The position numbers and the translations under genes are program-made. From Thunnus maccoyii (Eukaryota > Chordata > Actinopteri > Scombriformes > Scombridae), in assembly GCF_910596095.1 (NCBI RefSeq), contig NC_056538.1, positions 32,329,094-32,393,093 of the forward strand: a stretch of 64,000 bases of DNA. Reading direction: 5' to 3'. How positions within the stretch are numbered: the stretch's first letter is position 1; each line of letters starts with the position of its first letter. The notes under the pieces are model-generated. The model had not been told where the DNA came from, searched no databases, and worked only from the letters and a program-made list of their open reading frames with translations. This document shows positions 13,477 to 27,400 of the stretch, one piece after another.

Positions 13477-16400
13477 CTCCTCTCTGCTCGCTCTTTCTTC
13501 TTCAGAGCGCTGTCCAGATTCTGCAGCTGCTCCTCCAGTTTCTCACACAGCAGCTTCTGAAGGGAGGAAAAAAACCAAAAGCACCACAAGTCAAACATTT
13601 CAAACTTTCAAAAAAGTTTTACCACCAAAACATAAAAAGGTTTATCGTTTGATAAAAAGAAAAAAAAAAGAATCAACTGTGCTTTATGTGTCAGTCTTTT
13701 CCTCTCCGTCACACACACACATACAGCTTACATGTTGGCAGGGAGGACAGAACCACTCTCCATCTGGGATCAACATGAGCGGCGGCCGCAGACAGGCGGT
13801 GTGGTATCCACTGTCGCAAGAGTCACACAGCAGGATCTGAAGACACACAAACACAGTAAACAACCATCATTTCACCGACAACCAAGCACTCAAATGGCTT
13901 CAATCTTTCATTTCACTTTTATCTTTGGTATAAATGTGGACCTGTGCACACATGTGGTTAATCAATTAACTAATTGACAGAGATGCTAGCGGAGCGTTAA
14001 CCGGAGAGGGAAGCACAGTCAGCTAGCCTCCCAGCTAGCCCCCCGGCTCTCCGTGTGGATCCAATCAGAGCACTGGTTTGTTATTCAGGTTAAAGTGGGA
14101 AGACGCACTGGGACCATCAGGGAGAATCAGTCTGCAGGCGGTGGAGGACGAGGCAACGAATCAGCATTTTAAAGCTATTATGGGCCGATACCGATGACGT
14201 GCTGATATTATCGTGCTTCCCTAAAGGTTTGTGATTGCCAGTATGTGATGGGAAAACTAAGATGCAATGATGAAACAATTATTACTTATTGTCCTAATTT
14301 GTGTGACATCAGGACACATAAAGCAGCTTATCATTATCTTATCAACTCATTTTAGTGCAGAATCTGTTTGCCAAAGTGATACATGCGAAGAAAAGTCATG
14401 CAAAACCTTTTGAAAATGATCTTATCAAGTCCATAAACAAAAGCATGTGGACACCTGAAAATTACACCCATATGTGATTGTTGAACATTTAATTCCTAAA
14501 CGGCTGATTCATCTGCTGCTGTAACTTCTCTTCTGGTTTCAGGTTTTTCCAGCAGATGTTGGACGCTGGCTGCGGGGGGATTTGCTCCCTTTAGTGAGGT
14601 CCAAACACTGATGTTTGGTGATAAGACCTGACTCACAGCTGGTGTTGGACTGGGAGGTTGAGGTCAGGGCCAGACAAGTTCTTCCACACCAAACTGAGAA
14701 AACCATTTCTTTCTGGAGCCGTGCATGCTGGTGTTGCTGTGTTGAAACCAGTGAAGGATCCTCCCCAAACTGTTGCTGTTAATGTGCTCAACAGTTATAT
14801 TCTTTGCATGATTTACAGTTAAAAACCTTATTTATCTTCTGACTCTTTCTGCAGCCCCTCAGTTCAGCCTCTGTCTGAAACTCTGTCTGTCTTTTTAAGG
14901 CCCCGCCTCCTGATGAGCCCACTCGGTTCTGATTGGTTAGCTTCAGGAAGCTTCCCCTCAGGAGACGTCAGCAAACAGCAGTGGCAGGATTTCACTTTTT
15001 TTTTCTAATTCTTTACCTGAAATGGAAACTTCTTAAATACATCCGAACATGTTGGAGCCCAAATCACAGTCATGCATGAACAATCTGATGTGATCACAAG
15101 GAGGAAGTAGAGGTAACTATGCAAACGTAGCGTCCAGAGCAGGCTGAAGCCCTGGTTTTTGACTTACAGGCAGCATTTTTACATAAGTTCATCTCAAGTC
15201 ATGGAACCATGTTTAACATCAGAACAGGATATAAATAACAGAAAATCACAAAAAGCAGAATATGTCTCCTTTAAGATTTCTCTTCAGTGGAGCCCTGGCA
15301 GACACGGTTAGCGCAGCGAAGTACCAGCTCACCCCCAAGCAATCCATCACCTTCATCAGAGCTGGGGAGAAAGCACAACATCAGCCAAGTTCCTCCGGAG
15401 GGCTTCTCACCACTGCACGGGACTGAAAGCTCCAAGTCGACCTGGGAAGGCAGCTCAAGTTCCCAGAATACATCTCAGCCACTCCACTCTGCCCGGACAT
15501 GGTGTTAACATCAGAGTCAACGAAGCAAGTGGTTCTGGTAGAGCTTACTGTCCCCTGGGAAGACCGGATTGAGGACGCTAATGAGCACAAGAGGGCCAAA
15601 TACGCTGAGCTGGTAAAGGAGTGCAGGAGCAAAGGCTGGAAAGCCTGCGGCGAACCAGTTGAGGTGGGGTGACGGGGTTTCGCTGGCCAGTCATTACACC
15701 GAACCCCTGGAGTAAAAGGCCAGCTGTGCAAAAGAGCCATCAAGAACATCATAGAGGCCTCAAGATGGCTGTGGATCCGGAGGGGGGATCCTTGGAGTAG
15801 TGGGCCACTTGGTCACAAGTCAGGGGCTGATCACCCCTGACTGGGTCGCCCGGGCGAGGGTGTCTGATGATCTAAGACCCAAAACACCCTGTGACCAGTT
15901 CATCACTGATGATGTGTCCAGGTGGCACCAAGCGCCCAAATCATAACCAACAGCCCTCCCAAAAAAATATACAAAAGTGTGTGGACACAAGTATCCAAAT
16001 TTGTATGTTTATAATAAAACAGTCAAACAGTCTCTCACCAGTTCGGGGTGGTTGGGCAGGCCACAGTGACTGCAGGCATCCTCATTGGGAATCTCCTCTG
16101 ATTTACATGATTCTTCGGAGTCGCTCCCTCCCTCGCTCTCCTCCTCTCCTCGTTCCCTCCCTCTGTGCTCCACCTCCCCTCCCTCGTTCAGTTTGCGTCT
16201 CTTCGAACGAATGTTGGACCATCGGGGGCGTCGATGCCTCCGTTTACCCTGAAAACACGACAGAGAAATAAGCAAACACAGAGGAAATAGCAAAAAATAT
16301 CATGTGTTCATTCTCACAGGACATGTGTGGAAACATGTTACCCTTCGTTTCCTGAGTTGCCCGACAGGTTCTGCTTTTCTGTCTTTTTTTGTAGCTAAGC

Positions 16401-19400
16401 TCTGCTCCTCTTCGTCCTCTTCCTCTTCGTCCTCCTCCCCCTCTCCTTCTTCTTCTCCTCCCCTCGTCCTGGTGGGCAGCGCCTGCTTTCTTTGTGGTTT
16501 CTTTCTCTGGCTCTCGGCCACCTTCGAGCTCGGCCTGCAGGTTGGCAAAGCAGATGATCTTCAAGAAAAAAGGTATAGATGGCACTGAATTTATTATCCG
16601 TCCACTGGAAGCGGCTGTACCTGAGATATCACAAAGACAAACGTGCATAGTCTGATCTCTAATCCCCCAGTTTCATGAATTTTATTACCCACATACCTGC
16701 AAATCCTCGCAGATCTCCTCAGCGACCTCCCTTCCTCCTGCACCTGCTCCCTCGCTTTCTCCTCCTCTTTCCCTCCTTTTCCCCTCAGCTTGTTCCTTCG
16801 ATGGGGAGGGATCTTGATCTTCAACCTGATTCCTTCTTTCTGGAGCTCAGAGGAGGCTTCCTCCAGGGGACCCTGCCTCTCCTCTGACTCAAGCCCAGAG
16901 TCCTTCAGCCTAACCTGGGCTACCAGCCCACCGTTGATCCCCTCTCTATGGTGGTCCTCTTGATCCTGCTGGACTTCTTTTAGAGGTGGGACAGTGCTCG
17001 CTGGCTCTGCCTCCACCTTTCCTAAAGTGCTTTTATTCTTTTCATGCTCGTCCTTACTTCCTTCTTCTGCCGCAGGGCACCCGGACACGCCTCCTCTCCC
17101 CTCCTCCTTCCTGTCCTGGTCTTCATCCTTTCGTTGAGGACTGCTGAGCCCAGTTTTTGTCCCCTTGTCTGACTGCTCCTTGGTCATTTTTTTAACCTGG
17201 TCCTCTGTCGTCTGTCTCTTGGGTTCCTCTGTGGACTGAGTCAGTGAGGACACGGTAACGGACGCCGCTGCTGTCTCTCCTTCAACGGGTCCCTTCCTCA
17301 CCAGCACCGACTGCCGGCTCACCTCCCGCTCTTCCTCCACAGCTCTGGAGCCGTGGTGCTCTAAACTTGGCCCGTTTTGCTCCTGTTGCTCAGCGTTGGG
17401 CATTCTGTGACGCTCGGACGGGCTGCGGATGACCCCCACGTGACCTACGACGCCGACTTGACCTATGACCCCTATGACTCCGTTCTGTCCCTCTTTGTGC
17501 GGCAGGAGGAGAGACGACCTCCCGTTGGTCAGCTCCTGCCTCAATGTAGTGACTGCTAGTTGCTGCTGCTGTTGTGAGGATGTCGGGCCACCGGGCGGCG
17601 CTAACGAGTGAGGCAGCATCCCCTCTCTCCCCTGACTGTCTTTAGTCTGGATCACTGAAGGGTTACACACAATAATACTGCTGCTGTTACTGTTGTTAAG
17701 GTGGTTGCTGTGGTAGCTCTCAGCCAGCTTCAGCTCCCTCTTCTTCAGCGGTATCTTGGCCTGCTGGTTGCTCCTGACGACCGCCCGCTCTGCTTCCTCT
17801 TCCTTGTTAGTCTCCTGTTTTGGCACAGCAGCGCCCGGCGCCATGACGACAGACACGGCGTTTTTGGGGGCGTCGGCGTCCCTGGATTCTGATTTGATGA
17901 CGGTGGTGATGGTGCTCACGCGGTTATCGAAGACAGGCGGCGGTCTGTGGTCCGTCTTCTCTTCTTTCACCTCAGCATCAGTGTTTTCCTGCTTGAGAGT
18001 CTGTGGCTGCTCCTGTTTTACCGCTGTGAAACAAAAAAAAAGACAAAGATCACACTGCTGGAAACAGCAAACATGAAACAGACAGAGCTCTGGGAACAGT
18101 GTCAAAATGAGAATGTTGGGTTTAAAGGTCATTTTATATTCTTCTTGTATCTAGTGGTAGACTGGATACTCCCACCAGTTTCCCCATCCCTCTTTTTCAG
18201 TGACAGAAATAAAATGATTGATCTGTGTTTCAGAGACAAGAAATTTAACTTCCCATCCATACAGGAAGCGGGGTTACATCACATCATGTTTGTTAACATC
18301 TGCTGCTTGTGATCAGCTTGTGTCGACATTTGAGCAAATATCTGATTTATGAGACGACGTACAGCATGAAGGACAAACGTCAGCTGATTATTAAATCATT
18401 TCTCCCACAAAAACAACATGGGGATCAGCTGCTTGTGTTACTGTTACAACAGTCATGTGACTGCTCACAATGTGTTTATGACTATATGGTAGAACAGAAG
18501 CTGTCAAAACATGTCAGGTTAGTTACACTATTACACTGCACAGTCCAGTTTCTCATTGCATGAGCTTCTTATTGTGTAACAAGCTAATTAATCCAACTTA
18601 TATTATATATAAAATGTCACATTACATAGTTGGGTGAAAAGATGTGTTTTAAGTTAAAAACAGACTTCTGGTTTAGTGATCATTTGTAAAGAATTAAAGT
18701 AATGTTAATAACTTATTAACCTGCATCATTGTAGTGCTACATTAGCATCAGAGCTCCTGAAAGTTTTCACCATAGAAACAGCAACACAGTTGTAAACTAG
18801 TTAATGTTGAATGTAATTTGACTCCAAAGTCTTTTTAGGCTGAATTCACAACAAATCAGGCGGTGCGGCGGAAACGCCAGTCATCCTGGACCGCGGCCGG
18901 AAAGTTGAGCCAGAGTCAACTTTTGGAGAAACGCAACCCGACGTCACTGTGGCTGAAGGCTGCGGTGGCCAATCACAGCCAGCGGGAGATCAGACTGACA
19001 AGAGTTGTAGACTCATTTTAAAAAAGACGAGAGAAAAAGAGAGCGAGAGAGCAGCTGTGGTCGAGCGAGCTAGAGAGTGAATGAAGGGAGGGAGGGCTAG
19101 TAGCGAGAAAGCCGGTGAATCAGATCAATAAAACATTATTTTCTGATTGTTTCACAGCGGTTACATTCTAGAGCACAAATAAACACGCCCACGCCCCCCC
19201 ACCACCACCACACACACCTCCGCTCCACCCTGCAGCTGAACACTGCACCGCCTGATTTGGTGTGAATGCAGCCTAAATCTCATATGTGCGCTGGATGTGG
19301 TTGTGTCAGGTCACATGACCTTAGGGCTGGCCAATATATGGATATTATATCGATATCGTGATATGAAACTAGATACCGTGTTAGATTTTGGATATGTAAT

Positions 19401-21439
19401 GTATCATAAGTGTCGTCTTTTACTGGTTTTAATGGCTGCATTACAGTAAATGATGTCATTTTCTGAACTTACCAGACTGCTCTTCTTTAATTTACCCACT
19501 TAGTCATTATATCCACATTACTGATGATTATTCATCAAAAATCTCATTGTGTAAATATTTGGTGAAACCACCATTAGTCATTGTTACAAAAATTATGATT
19601 ACACTGTGTATGAGTGTTACTATTTTATCTTGATCATGATGACTTGTTCCTGTTTTTTTACTGCACCTCTACAACATCAGCAGACTCATCAGCTGAGGTT
19701 AAAGGAAGTTTAGTATGATATTTGTAAAGAGGAAGATGTAGAAATGGGTTGGAGACAGAGTGAGACATGTCATCTGGGGGTCAGTTGGGCAGGAGAACTG
19801 AAAACAGACACGACGTTATCTATGAGTCTGTATTTTGATAGATTAAGAGAAGAACTGTGAAACCCTGTTATAAATGCTCCACTGGGAGCCTTTTTCTTTG
19901 TGTGCTGCATTGTGAAACTCTCCTTCTTGTACAAAAAATTAATTCTGTTGAATTTTGATACTTCTGCTCCGGTCTCTATTGTTTAATGGTCAGTAAGGGT
20001 CATCCCTCGTCGTATTTGGTTAAAAATATCATGATTTGATTTTGTCCATATTGCCCAGCCCTACATGACCTCCTCAAATATGCGGACATGTGTTCTCAAC
20101 TTTGGGAAAAGTACGGCAGGCTGTGTGAACCAATCAGGACCGAGACTTTGGGGTTTGTATTTACTTTAGTCAGAAACAGCAACCGGATGTTAAGAGACAA
20201 ACCCTGAAACGGTACAAACACAAAGGTCAGTCTGGCGTCCTGGTGGTTTAAGACGCTGCTACATCTGTAGCTTCAGTCTGGCTGAGGAACATGGTTGTAT
20301 GTCATCACTCGTTTCTTGTTCGCTCTCTATTGTACACTTAACTCAACACTTTACACGCATCAGAGATGATAAGATCTGTCCATCAGATTCAATCATCTAT
20401 TCATGTTTTTTAATTTACAGACTTTAAACACACAATATGTAATTTCAGCCGCTAGGGGTCTCAGTCAAAACAATAACAAAAGACGGAGTGTGATGACGGT
20501 GTGAAGTAGCAAGGGATCATGGGAATTGTTTTCTTCGTTGTTAAATAACCAGCTTCACCAGGATAGGATTACTCCAGTGTTCATCAGTTGGGATGTTTTT
20601 ACTCGCAGAGGTCTCCTCCTCTCCAGAACAAACGTACACGCAGATTAAAGTCATTAAAATACTAATTAAAGCTGTTTCACCTAAAAAAAAAAAAATCAAT
20701 ATTTCTCCAACGATGTTTGGCGACCACCGGACTTCCTGGAGGGGCTGTTAGCCGAGCTGCTGCTAACGTTTGTCCAGTTTATTTCTCTGATAACTTAAGA
20801 CGTCCAGACGTCCAATGACTAAAATCCTTCTTCTGGCTAAAAGATATAGTTAAAAACCACCTAAATTTATCATAAAAATGTGGCTTAAAACTGAATAAAA
20901 GTCCATTTATAACAGTTTGTGTGGAACAACCACAACGCCGATGTATTATCTTGTATGTGTGTAAGTTACTCTTTGGTAGACGCCATTGTAGCGGACAAAC
21001 ACAGCGCCGCCGTATGCATCTGGTGCGTGTTTACTCTTTGGTAGAGGAGATATGACGCCATCGACAGGCGACCAAATGAAACGGTCCGTTACTTTGATTA
21101 AATTACAGATTTCTCTGAGTTTGAACATTGTTGGAAACATTTGGGATAATGTAAGTACACAACTCAACAACATATATAACATAGGTCTAGTTGTTTTTAG
21201 ACATTTTAATGTGGAATAATTACATATTATACCATTAAATTTACAGACTTAATTTAAAAATGTTGTTGTATCTGTTTAAAGTTGCCTTTCTGATGAAACT
21301 AAACCTAAAAGTGTCATAAATCTCACCTTGTCTGAGGGGTTTCTCTTCCTTCACAGGGTCGACCTTCTTGCCATCAGTGTGTTCCTCGGAGGTCTTGGAG
21401 GGTTCAGGGTTGGTGTTTCCAGTGACCTCGTCCCCTAAA

Positions 21440-21485
<46 letters not shown>

Positions 21486-24400
21486 GTGGTGAAAATGTTT
21501 CTAGAATAAAGGTTCATCCCACAAATTAAATCCAGTCCTCATTAACAATCTTGGGCTGTTTTTTCACCCATTATTGGCACAAGAAGTCAGAAACTGTGGT
21601 GTGATATTGGACTTTTGAATTTTTCAACTTCAGTTTATTAGATTATTTTTAATTAATGTTTTAATGCTTTAAAAAAACAGTATTGCACCTCTTTTTGATC
21701 AGCTCCTTTCTTTCTCTGAGCACAGTTCAGTTCTGTGGTTTGATTAACTTTAGATTATTTATGTTATACATTAATATGTTGCTTTTACATGCATCTAAGT
21801 AATCAGGTTATTCAGAGAAACCAGATTACATGCACTGTAGTAACCTGGCTACTGTAAATCTGCGTCGACATGCAGCACATCAGTAACCAGATTTCTCTCC
21901 GACCACCAACATTATTTTGGAACGTAGACTGTATAAAAATAATGGACGTAGCCATGGTGACGTCAACCGTTTGTTTATGGATTCCTGCTTTGAAGCCTCA
22001 AGTTTGGCATTTTGACCGTCACCATCTTGGATTTTTTGGAGGCAGCAGTGACCATATATGGACGAGAGCTGCTAGCTTGGTTAGGGCGGTGCATTTACAG
22101 CCTATGGTGCTAATGGTAATGCTAATTTTCACTAGTGAAAAGCAGGCTTAAAACCATTAAAACAAAATATACTTACTGGAAAAAGAACTAAACATCTGAC
22201 TCCTTATGAGGGTCTTTTAGTTCAACCCAAACAAGACTTTTTTTAGGTGACCAGAATGTTGTAAGTGCAAATGTGTCTGAATTGAACTAATCAAACGTTC
22301 AGTGGTGGAAACTGATTTAGTTAGACTTCTACAGGCTGCTTTCAGTTTCAGCTTTAGTCAGACTTTGGATGCATTGGTGTAAAATACGAGGACACATCCT
22401 GCTATTGAGCGCTTCCTGTCTGCAGTCTGTTGTTCTGCACATGTAGATGTAAAAAGCTGATCAGAAACCTGGTTACCTGTAAACGTGGCAGATTAATCTG
22501 TGTTCTCCAGAAGAAATCTACCTGGGAGAACCAGGTTTCTCTGATCCTCTACCCTGATTATGGAAGCCAGGTTTCTGGTTTACATGACAGTTAAGGAATC
22601 AGCTTTCTGGAGAAACTGGCCACTTAAATGTAAATGTACTGATAGTTTGGTCACTTTTTGCCCTTTTGGAACTTATTCTGTCACTTCTGTTAACAGCTTT
22701 TAGTTGCATCTACAGACATAAAAATCTTTTTGGGTTTAAATATTTTCTCTCTTTTAAAATTTAATTTTAAATCATCACCGACATGTGTATCCATAATATA
22801 AACCCTACGCTTCAAAGTAATATCTACTCATTCGCCCGACATACCTGCATCTCTCCCTGTGGGGCTGGCACTCCTGGATCCAGCCTGGTTCTGGTCCCGG
22901 TTCTGGTTTGGCTCAACCTGGGCCTTCAGCAGCTCCAGAGCCTCAGCCAGGTCGTTACGAGTCCTGAGGAGACAGTCGGGATCAAGATGAAACCAGCTCA
23001 ACAACAACAACAGGAGGAGGAGGCAGAGGTGGGGGGGGGGGGGGGGGGGGGGGGGGTTTGTGAGCAGACTCAGTGAATTGATAAAACACTGAAGCCTTTT
23101 TATCCAGAGAGGAAAAACTGTTCAGGAGAAGTGAGGAGACTTTCAGCTTCCTCCAAGCCAGATTATAAAAAGCTCATATTTTTTACTAGCAGAGAAAACA
23201 GTAACTAGAGACGTGATTGCAGCCTGAGACACTGGTGCTGCACTCTGATACACCAGTAGCGTTTTTCCATTGTTTTTTGGAGGGTAGTCACGCTGAGCCA
23301 TGCTGGGAGCAGTGGAGTTGAACTGGCACGCTGCCAGTGTTTTTCCACTGCACAGTACAGCAAGGTAAAGGAAGCTGTTTACCTGTTGGAGGTGTGCTGT
23401 TTGCCTGTCGTCTACAGCTCTTCATCAAACTTTTTTCACTGGAAAAAAATAGATCCAAATATCTCCAGATCTTGTTGTATTGACCTGTTTTTACAGGATT
23501 GTAGAAAAGCTCTGCTAATTCAGTTATTTTGTCATTTAAAAGCGTTTAAAGTTCCAGTGAAACAGAAGTTAAAGCCTCTTTAGCTTCTGTCCTGTGATGT
23601 ATTTCCCAGTGAAACAGAATATTTGATTTTACAAGAGGGGTTTAAATGATTTATGTATTTATTGGGACCATGTAGAGTGTTAAATGTTACCGTTTGATGT
23701 ACCAGAGTTTAGCTTATAGCTCATTTTCATCTGCAGTCCCTCCAGCAGGTCACAATTAAAACATATAACAGCACAATTTTTTTTTGTGTGTGTGTGTGTT
23801 TTACACTTTACACTTTATATTTTATTGTGCTACGGACCCTCCATGAGTTGTGTCCTTAATAAAATTTGAATTGAATTGAATTGACACAGGACACATAATA
23901 CAAAATACAAAGCTACACATAACAGCACATCACACACACCCACAATTTCAAACTAGAAATTAATAATCTAAACTTGTGAAATTAAAAGCAAGATTATCTG
24001 CGTTCATGAGATGAAATGTAGATTCAGAGGTTACAGAGCCGAGCAGCTTTCAGCAGATGTTTTAATGTGGTTGAACTGCAGCGCTTTGCATCATCAGGTA
24101 GGACGTGTCACTGAGTCGTGGCTTTCACAGAGAAAGCTGACTGTCTGGTCCAATCTATAGAGGATATTCTGGAGGATCTGATAGAACTTACAAAAATCCT
24201 TTGCATTGGATCAGGCTGTTAAAAAGTGGGCAGGGCTTACAGAGTTGAGTCACCTGTTGTTAGATCCAGAGGACAAGGGAGTGAGTTAAATGAGTTAAAT
24301 CTCAGCCACATTGTTTTGGAAATGAAAACACACATCTCTTCCTGTCTTTCTCTCCATTGTTGCTCTGTTAGATAACACGACCCACAAAACGGTGAAATGT

Positions 24401-27400
24401 GGTTTTATACAACCGGTGTGGCTGCTACTCGTTAACTTTGTTAACGCCCGAGTGCAGGATGAGTCATCAGACATTTGAAACCGTTTTTTACAGGAAGAGA
24501 AAATACTCTGATACTGATTTTATTAGACAAATATTTGGCATTTAACAAGAGATAAATGAATAATTAACTACAAAGACTTTTCATTTCATGGGGCTTTTAA
24601 TATGAAGCACCAAAAGCAGGGAATGTTGGGTTTTCATCAGCAGTAACTTAACGCGGCTCGGATGCAGCTGAAAGCGATCAGCAAACAGTAAAATAAAGCA
24701 GATATCCGCGAGACAGGAACGCAGGAGAGAAACTAAACTTCAAACCACAAAAGTTCAGTTAGAAGCTACAAAAGTACAGAGAGCTGAACACAGAGACTTT
24801 TAAAAACAGCTCTGGTCTCCAAGACAAACAGGCATTTCATCACGGGTTTGAGCGGCGCAGCTAAAGTGGATCGACCCGGGCTAAAAGACCAGATTAAGAG
24901 ACCTACCTGACGATGCAGTTCCAGGTGGATCCATCCAGATCGTCCTGCTCCTCGGTGTACAGCCTGATGTTCTGCTCCTGGTCCAGCTGCAGCCAGTACA
25001 TCAGGCCCTGCCGGTCCCGACCTACAGGCTGCAGACGCATCTTCTCTGGGTCCTCCTCGTTAATCGCCATCTTGAACTTCAGGTTGTCGTCGAACTGACA
25101 CTCGCAGAGATACTGAAAGATAAACAAAATGATAACAAAGAGATGCTTTGACTGCAGATGTTTCAGCTTTCTGGATACATTAAAAACATGAAGTAAAAAG
25201 CAGGAAGTGTCGTACTTTGAGGATGCTTGACTTGCACTCCATGGACATCTCCTGGTAGCCCTTCTGCTCCAGCTCCCATGCCCAGGTGTTGTTCAACTCC
25301 TGGCAAACCTACAGGAAACAATGATTAAAGTTACTGCATGCCTATTTGCACACACATTCTTTCAACATTTCTTCATCTGTTGAACACATAAGGCCCTAAA
25401 GTTAGTGGGAAATCCTTAAGTCGTCACTCCTCTTAAAGCTCAAACAAACCTTTGTTATCATCCTAAATGACAAACAGGGGCCGTATCTGCATCCCATCCC
25501 CGTTAACTAACACTTTGCCCAACCTGAACAGTTCATTTTAGCTGTGTGGTCTCTGTAGAAGCAGCGAGTGAGCTCTGCATCCATAGAAAGCTGGATTTAA
25601 TGATGGCTGAACCTCTTCAGTGAGTCATCTTTGAATGTGAACACATACATACATATACAAAGCCCTCACCTTGGCCAGGTATTTTTCCCAGCGGTCAGTT
25701 GAAACAGACCTCCCCAGTTTTCTGAGCAGCTTCACATGGAGCTCCACCAGAGGTTTAGGAACTAGAAAACACACACAGGATGGTTAGAAACACGACTCTG
25801 TTCATCTGCATCCACACTTGGTGCACATTTCAGTGGTATTTTAGGGGATTTCTAATGAGAACTAAACTCAACAAGGCATTGGCATTTGATATTAATCAAC
25901 ACTTGCAACACTTACAATGGAAGTGATGGAGGACAAAATGTATTTAAAAGTTTATCTGAAGCGAATATGAAGCTTCAGCATCCAAACGAGTCAAATCAAG
26001 TAGATATCTTTCAACGTTACAGTCTTTTTAGTGCCAAGGTTCCTCTTGTGGACACACTGTTGATTTTGGCCTCCATCATTTCCACTGAAAGCACATTTGA
26101 AGGATCTTTTAATATCCAGTATGAACAGGAGGAATGTTTACAGCGAGGAAAACCTCTTCCACTGTTCATATGGACACCTGACTGCTGGTTTAAGAGACTT
26201 GAAGAACTGTGACACCACAACTAGTTTGGGAGCCAGTTGTGGTCGAATATGCAACTTGTCTGCAGATACAATGAGAATTTCAGTGAAGTAGGAGACATCT
26301 TGTGTTCAGCATTTCAGCTTTTGAAAGGAAAATATTTGCATATTTATAGATTGATATGGATGGAGTGGATGTAATTTTAAGAAATTTGATCTTAGATAAC
26401 TGAACTTCTTGTGAAGAGAAAGAATGTGGTAAACAAATGGATGACAGCAAAGTATTTTTAGATGTCTTAAAATATGTTTAAGAGGATCTTACATTATCAG
26501 GAAATTGTTTCCCTGATTTTTCCAGTCAAATGTTGCTCAACAGATAAGAAGTTCCTTCTTCTTTCAAATCTACAGTGTAAATATTTGTGTAAATGTAAAC
26601 ACAGTCATATAATAATAGCAAAAAGACTGTTTTCAACACAACAGCAGGGCTTCAGTGTGTGGTCTGATGTGCAGTGGTGGAATGTAACAGAAGGACATTT
26701 ACTCAAGTACCTCATACTTCTACTCCACAACATTTGTTAGAATGATTTGAGAACTTTGTTTTTTCTTCTTTCCTCTCCCATTAATCATCTCACAACCCCT
26801 CATATTTATCTGCTGACCCTTTGGAGGGGCCCCACCCCTAGGTTGGCAACCACTGGACTAAACTAGCTAACTGTATATAAAGTAGTTGAAACTAGCTCCA
26901 CCTCCAGCAGCTACAACAGTAACATGCTGCTCTAACACTGATGCTTCACTATTAGTAATGTACTTTATTAAACATATTTAATATATCAGTCACTGTGGTG
27001 GATTTTCCACAAAACAAGTACTTTTACTTTTAATACTTCTGTACTTTAACTTAAGTAGGATTTTAATTGCAGGACTTTTTCTTGTATTGGAGTATTTTTC
27101 CATTGTGATATTTCTAATTTTATTGAAGTAAAAGATCTGTGTACTTCTTCCACCACTGCTGATGTGAGACATTTATGAAGTCCTTGAATTTACAAGGAAT
27201 TCCAGTTTTCTCTGCTGGCATGTGTAAACTAATTTTTTTCTGTTTTCACATTATCAACATCTCGAGTAGGAAAGAGCAGTTAATTATGGCTGACTGAAAT
27301 ATCACAGACACATTATAGCTGATGTACGGCTTGAATATTCTGTTTAATATCTAACTTTATTCTACTGTATGTGGTGTAGCTGGAAGCCGACGTAAGCAAC

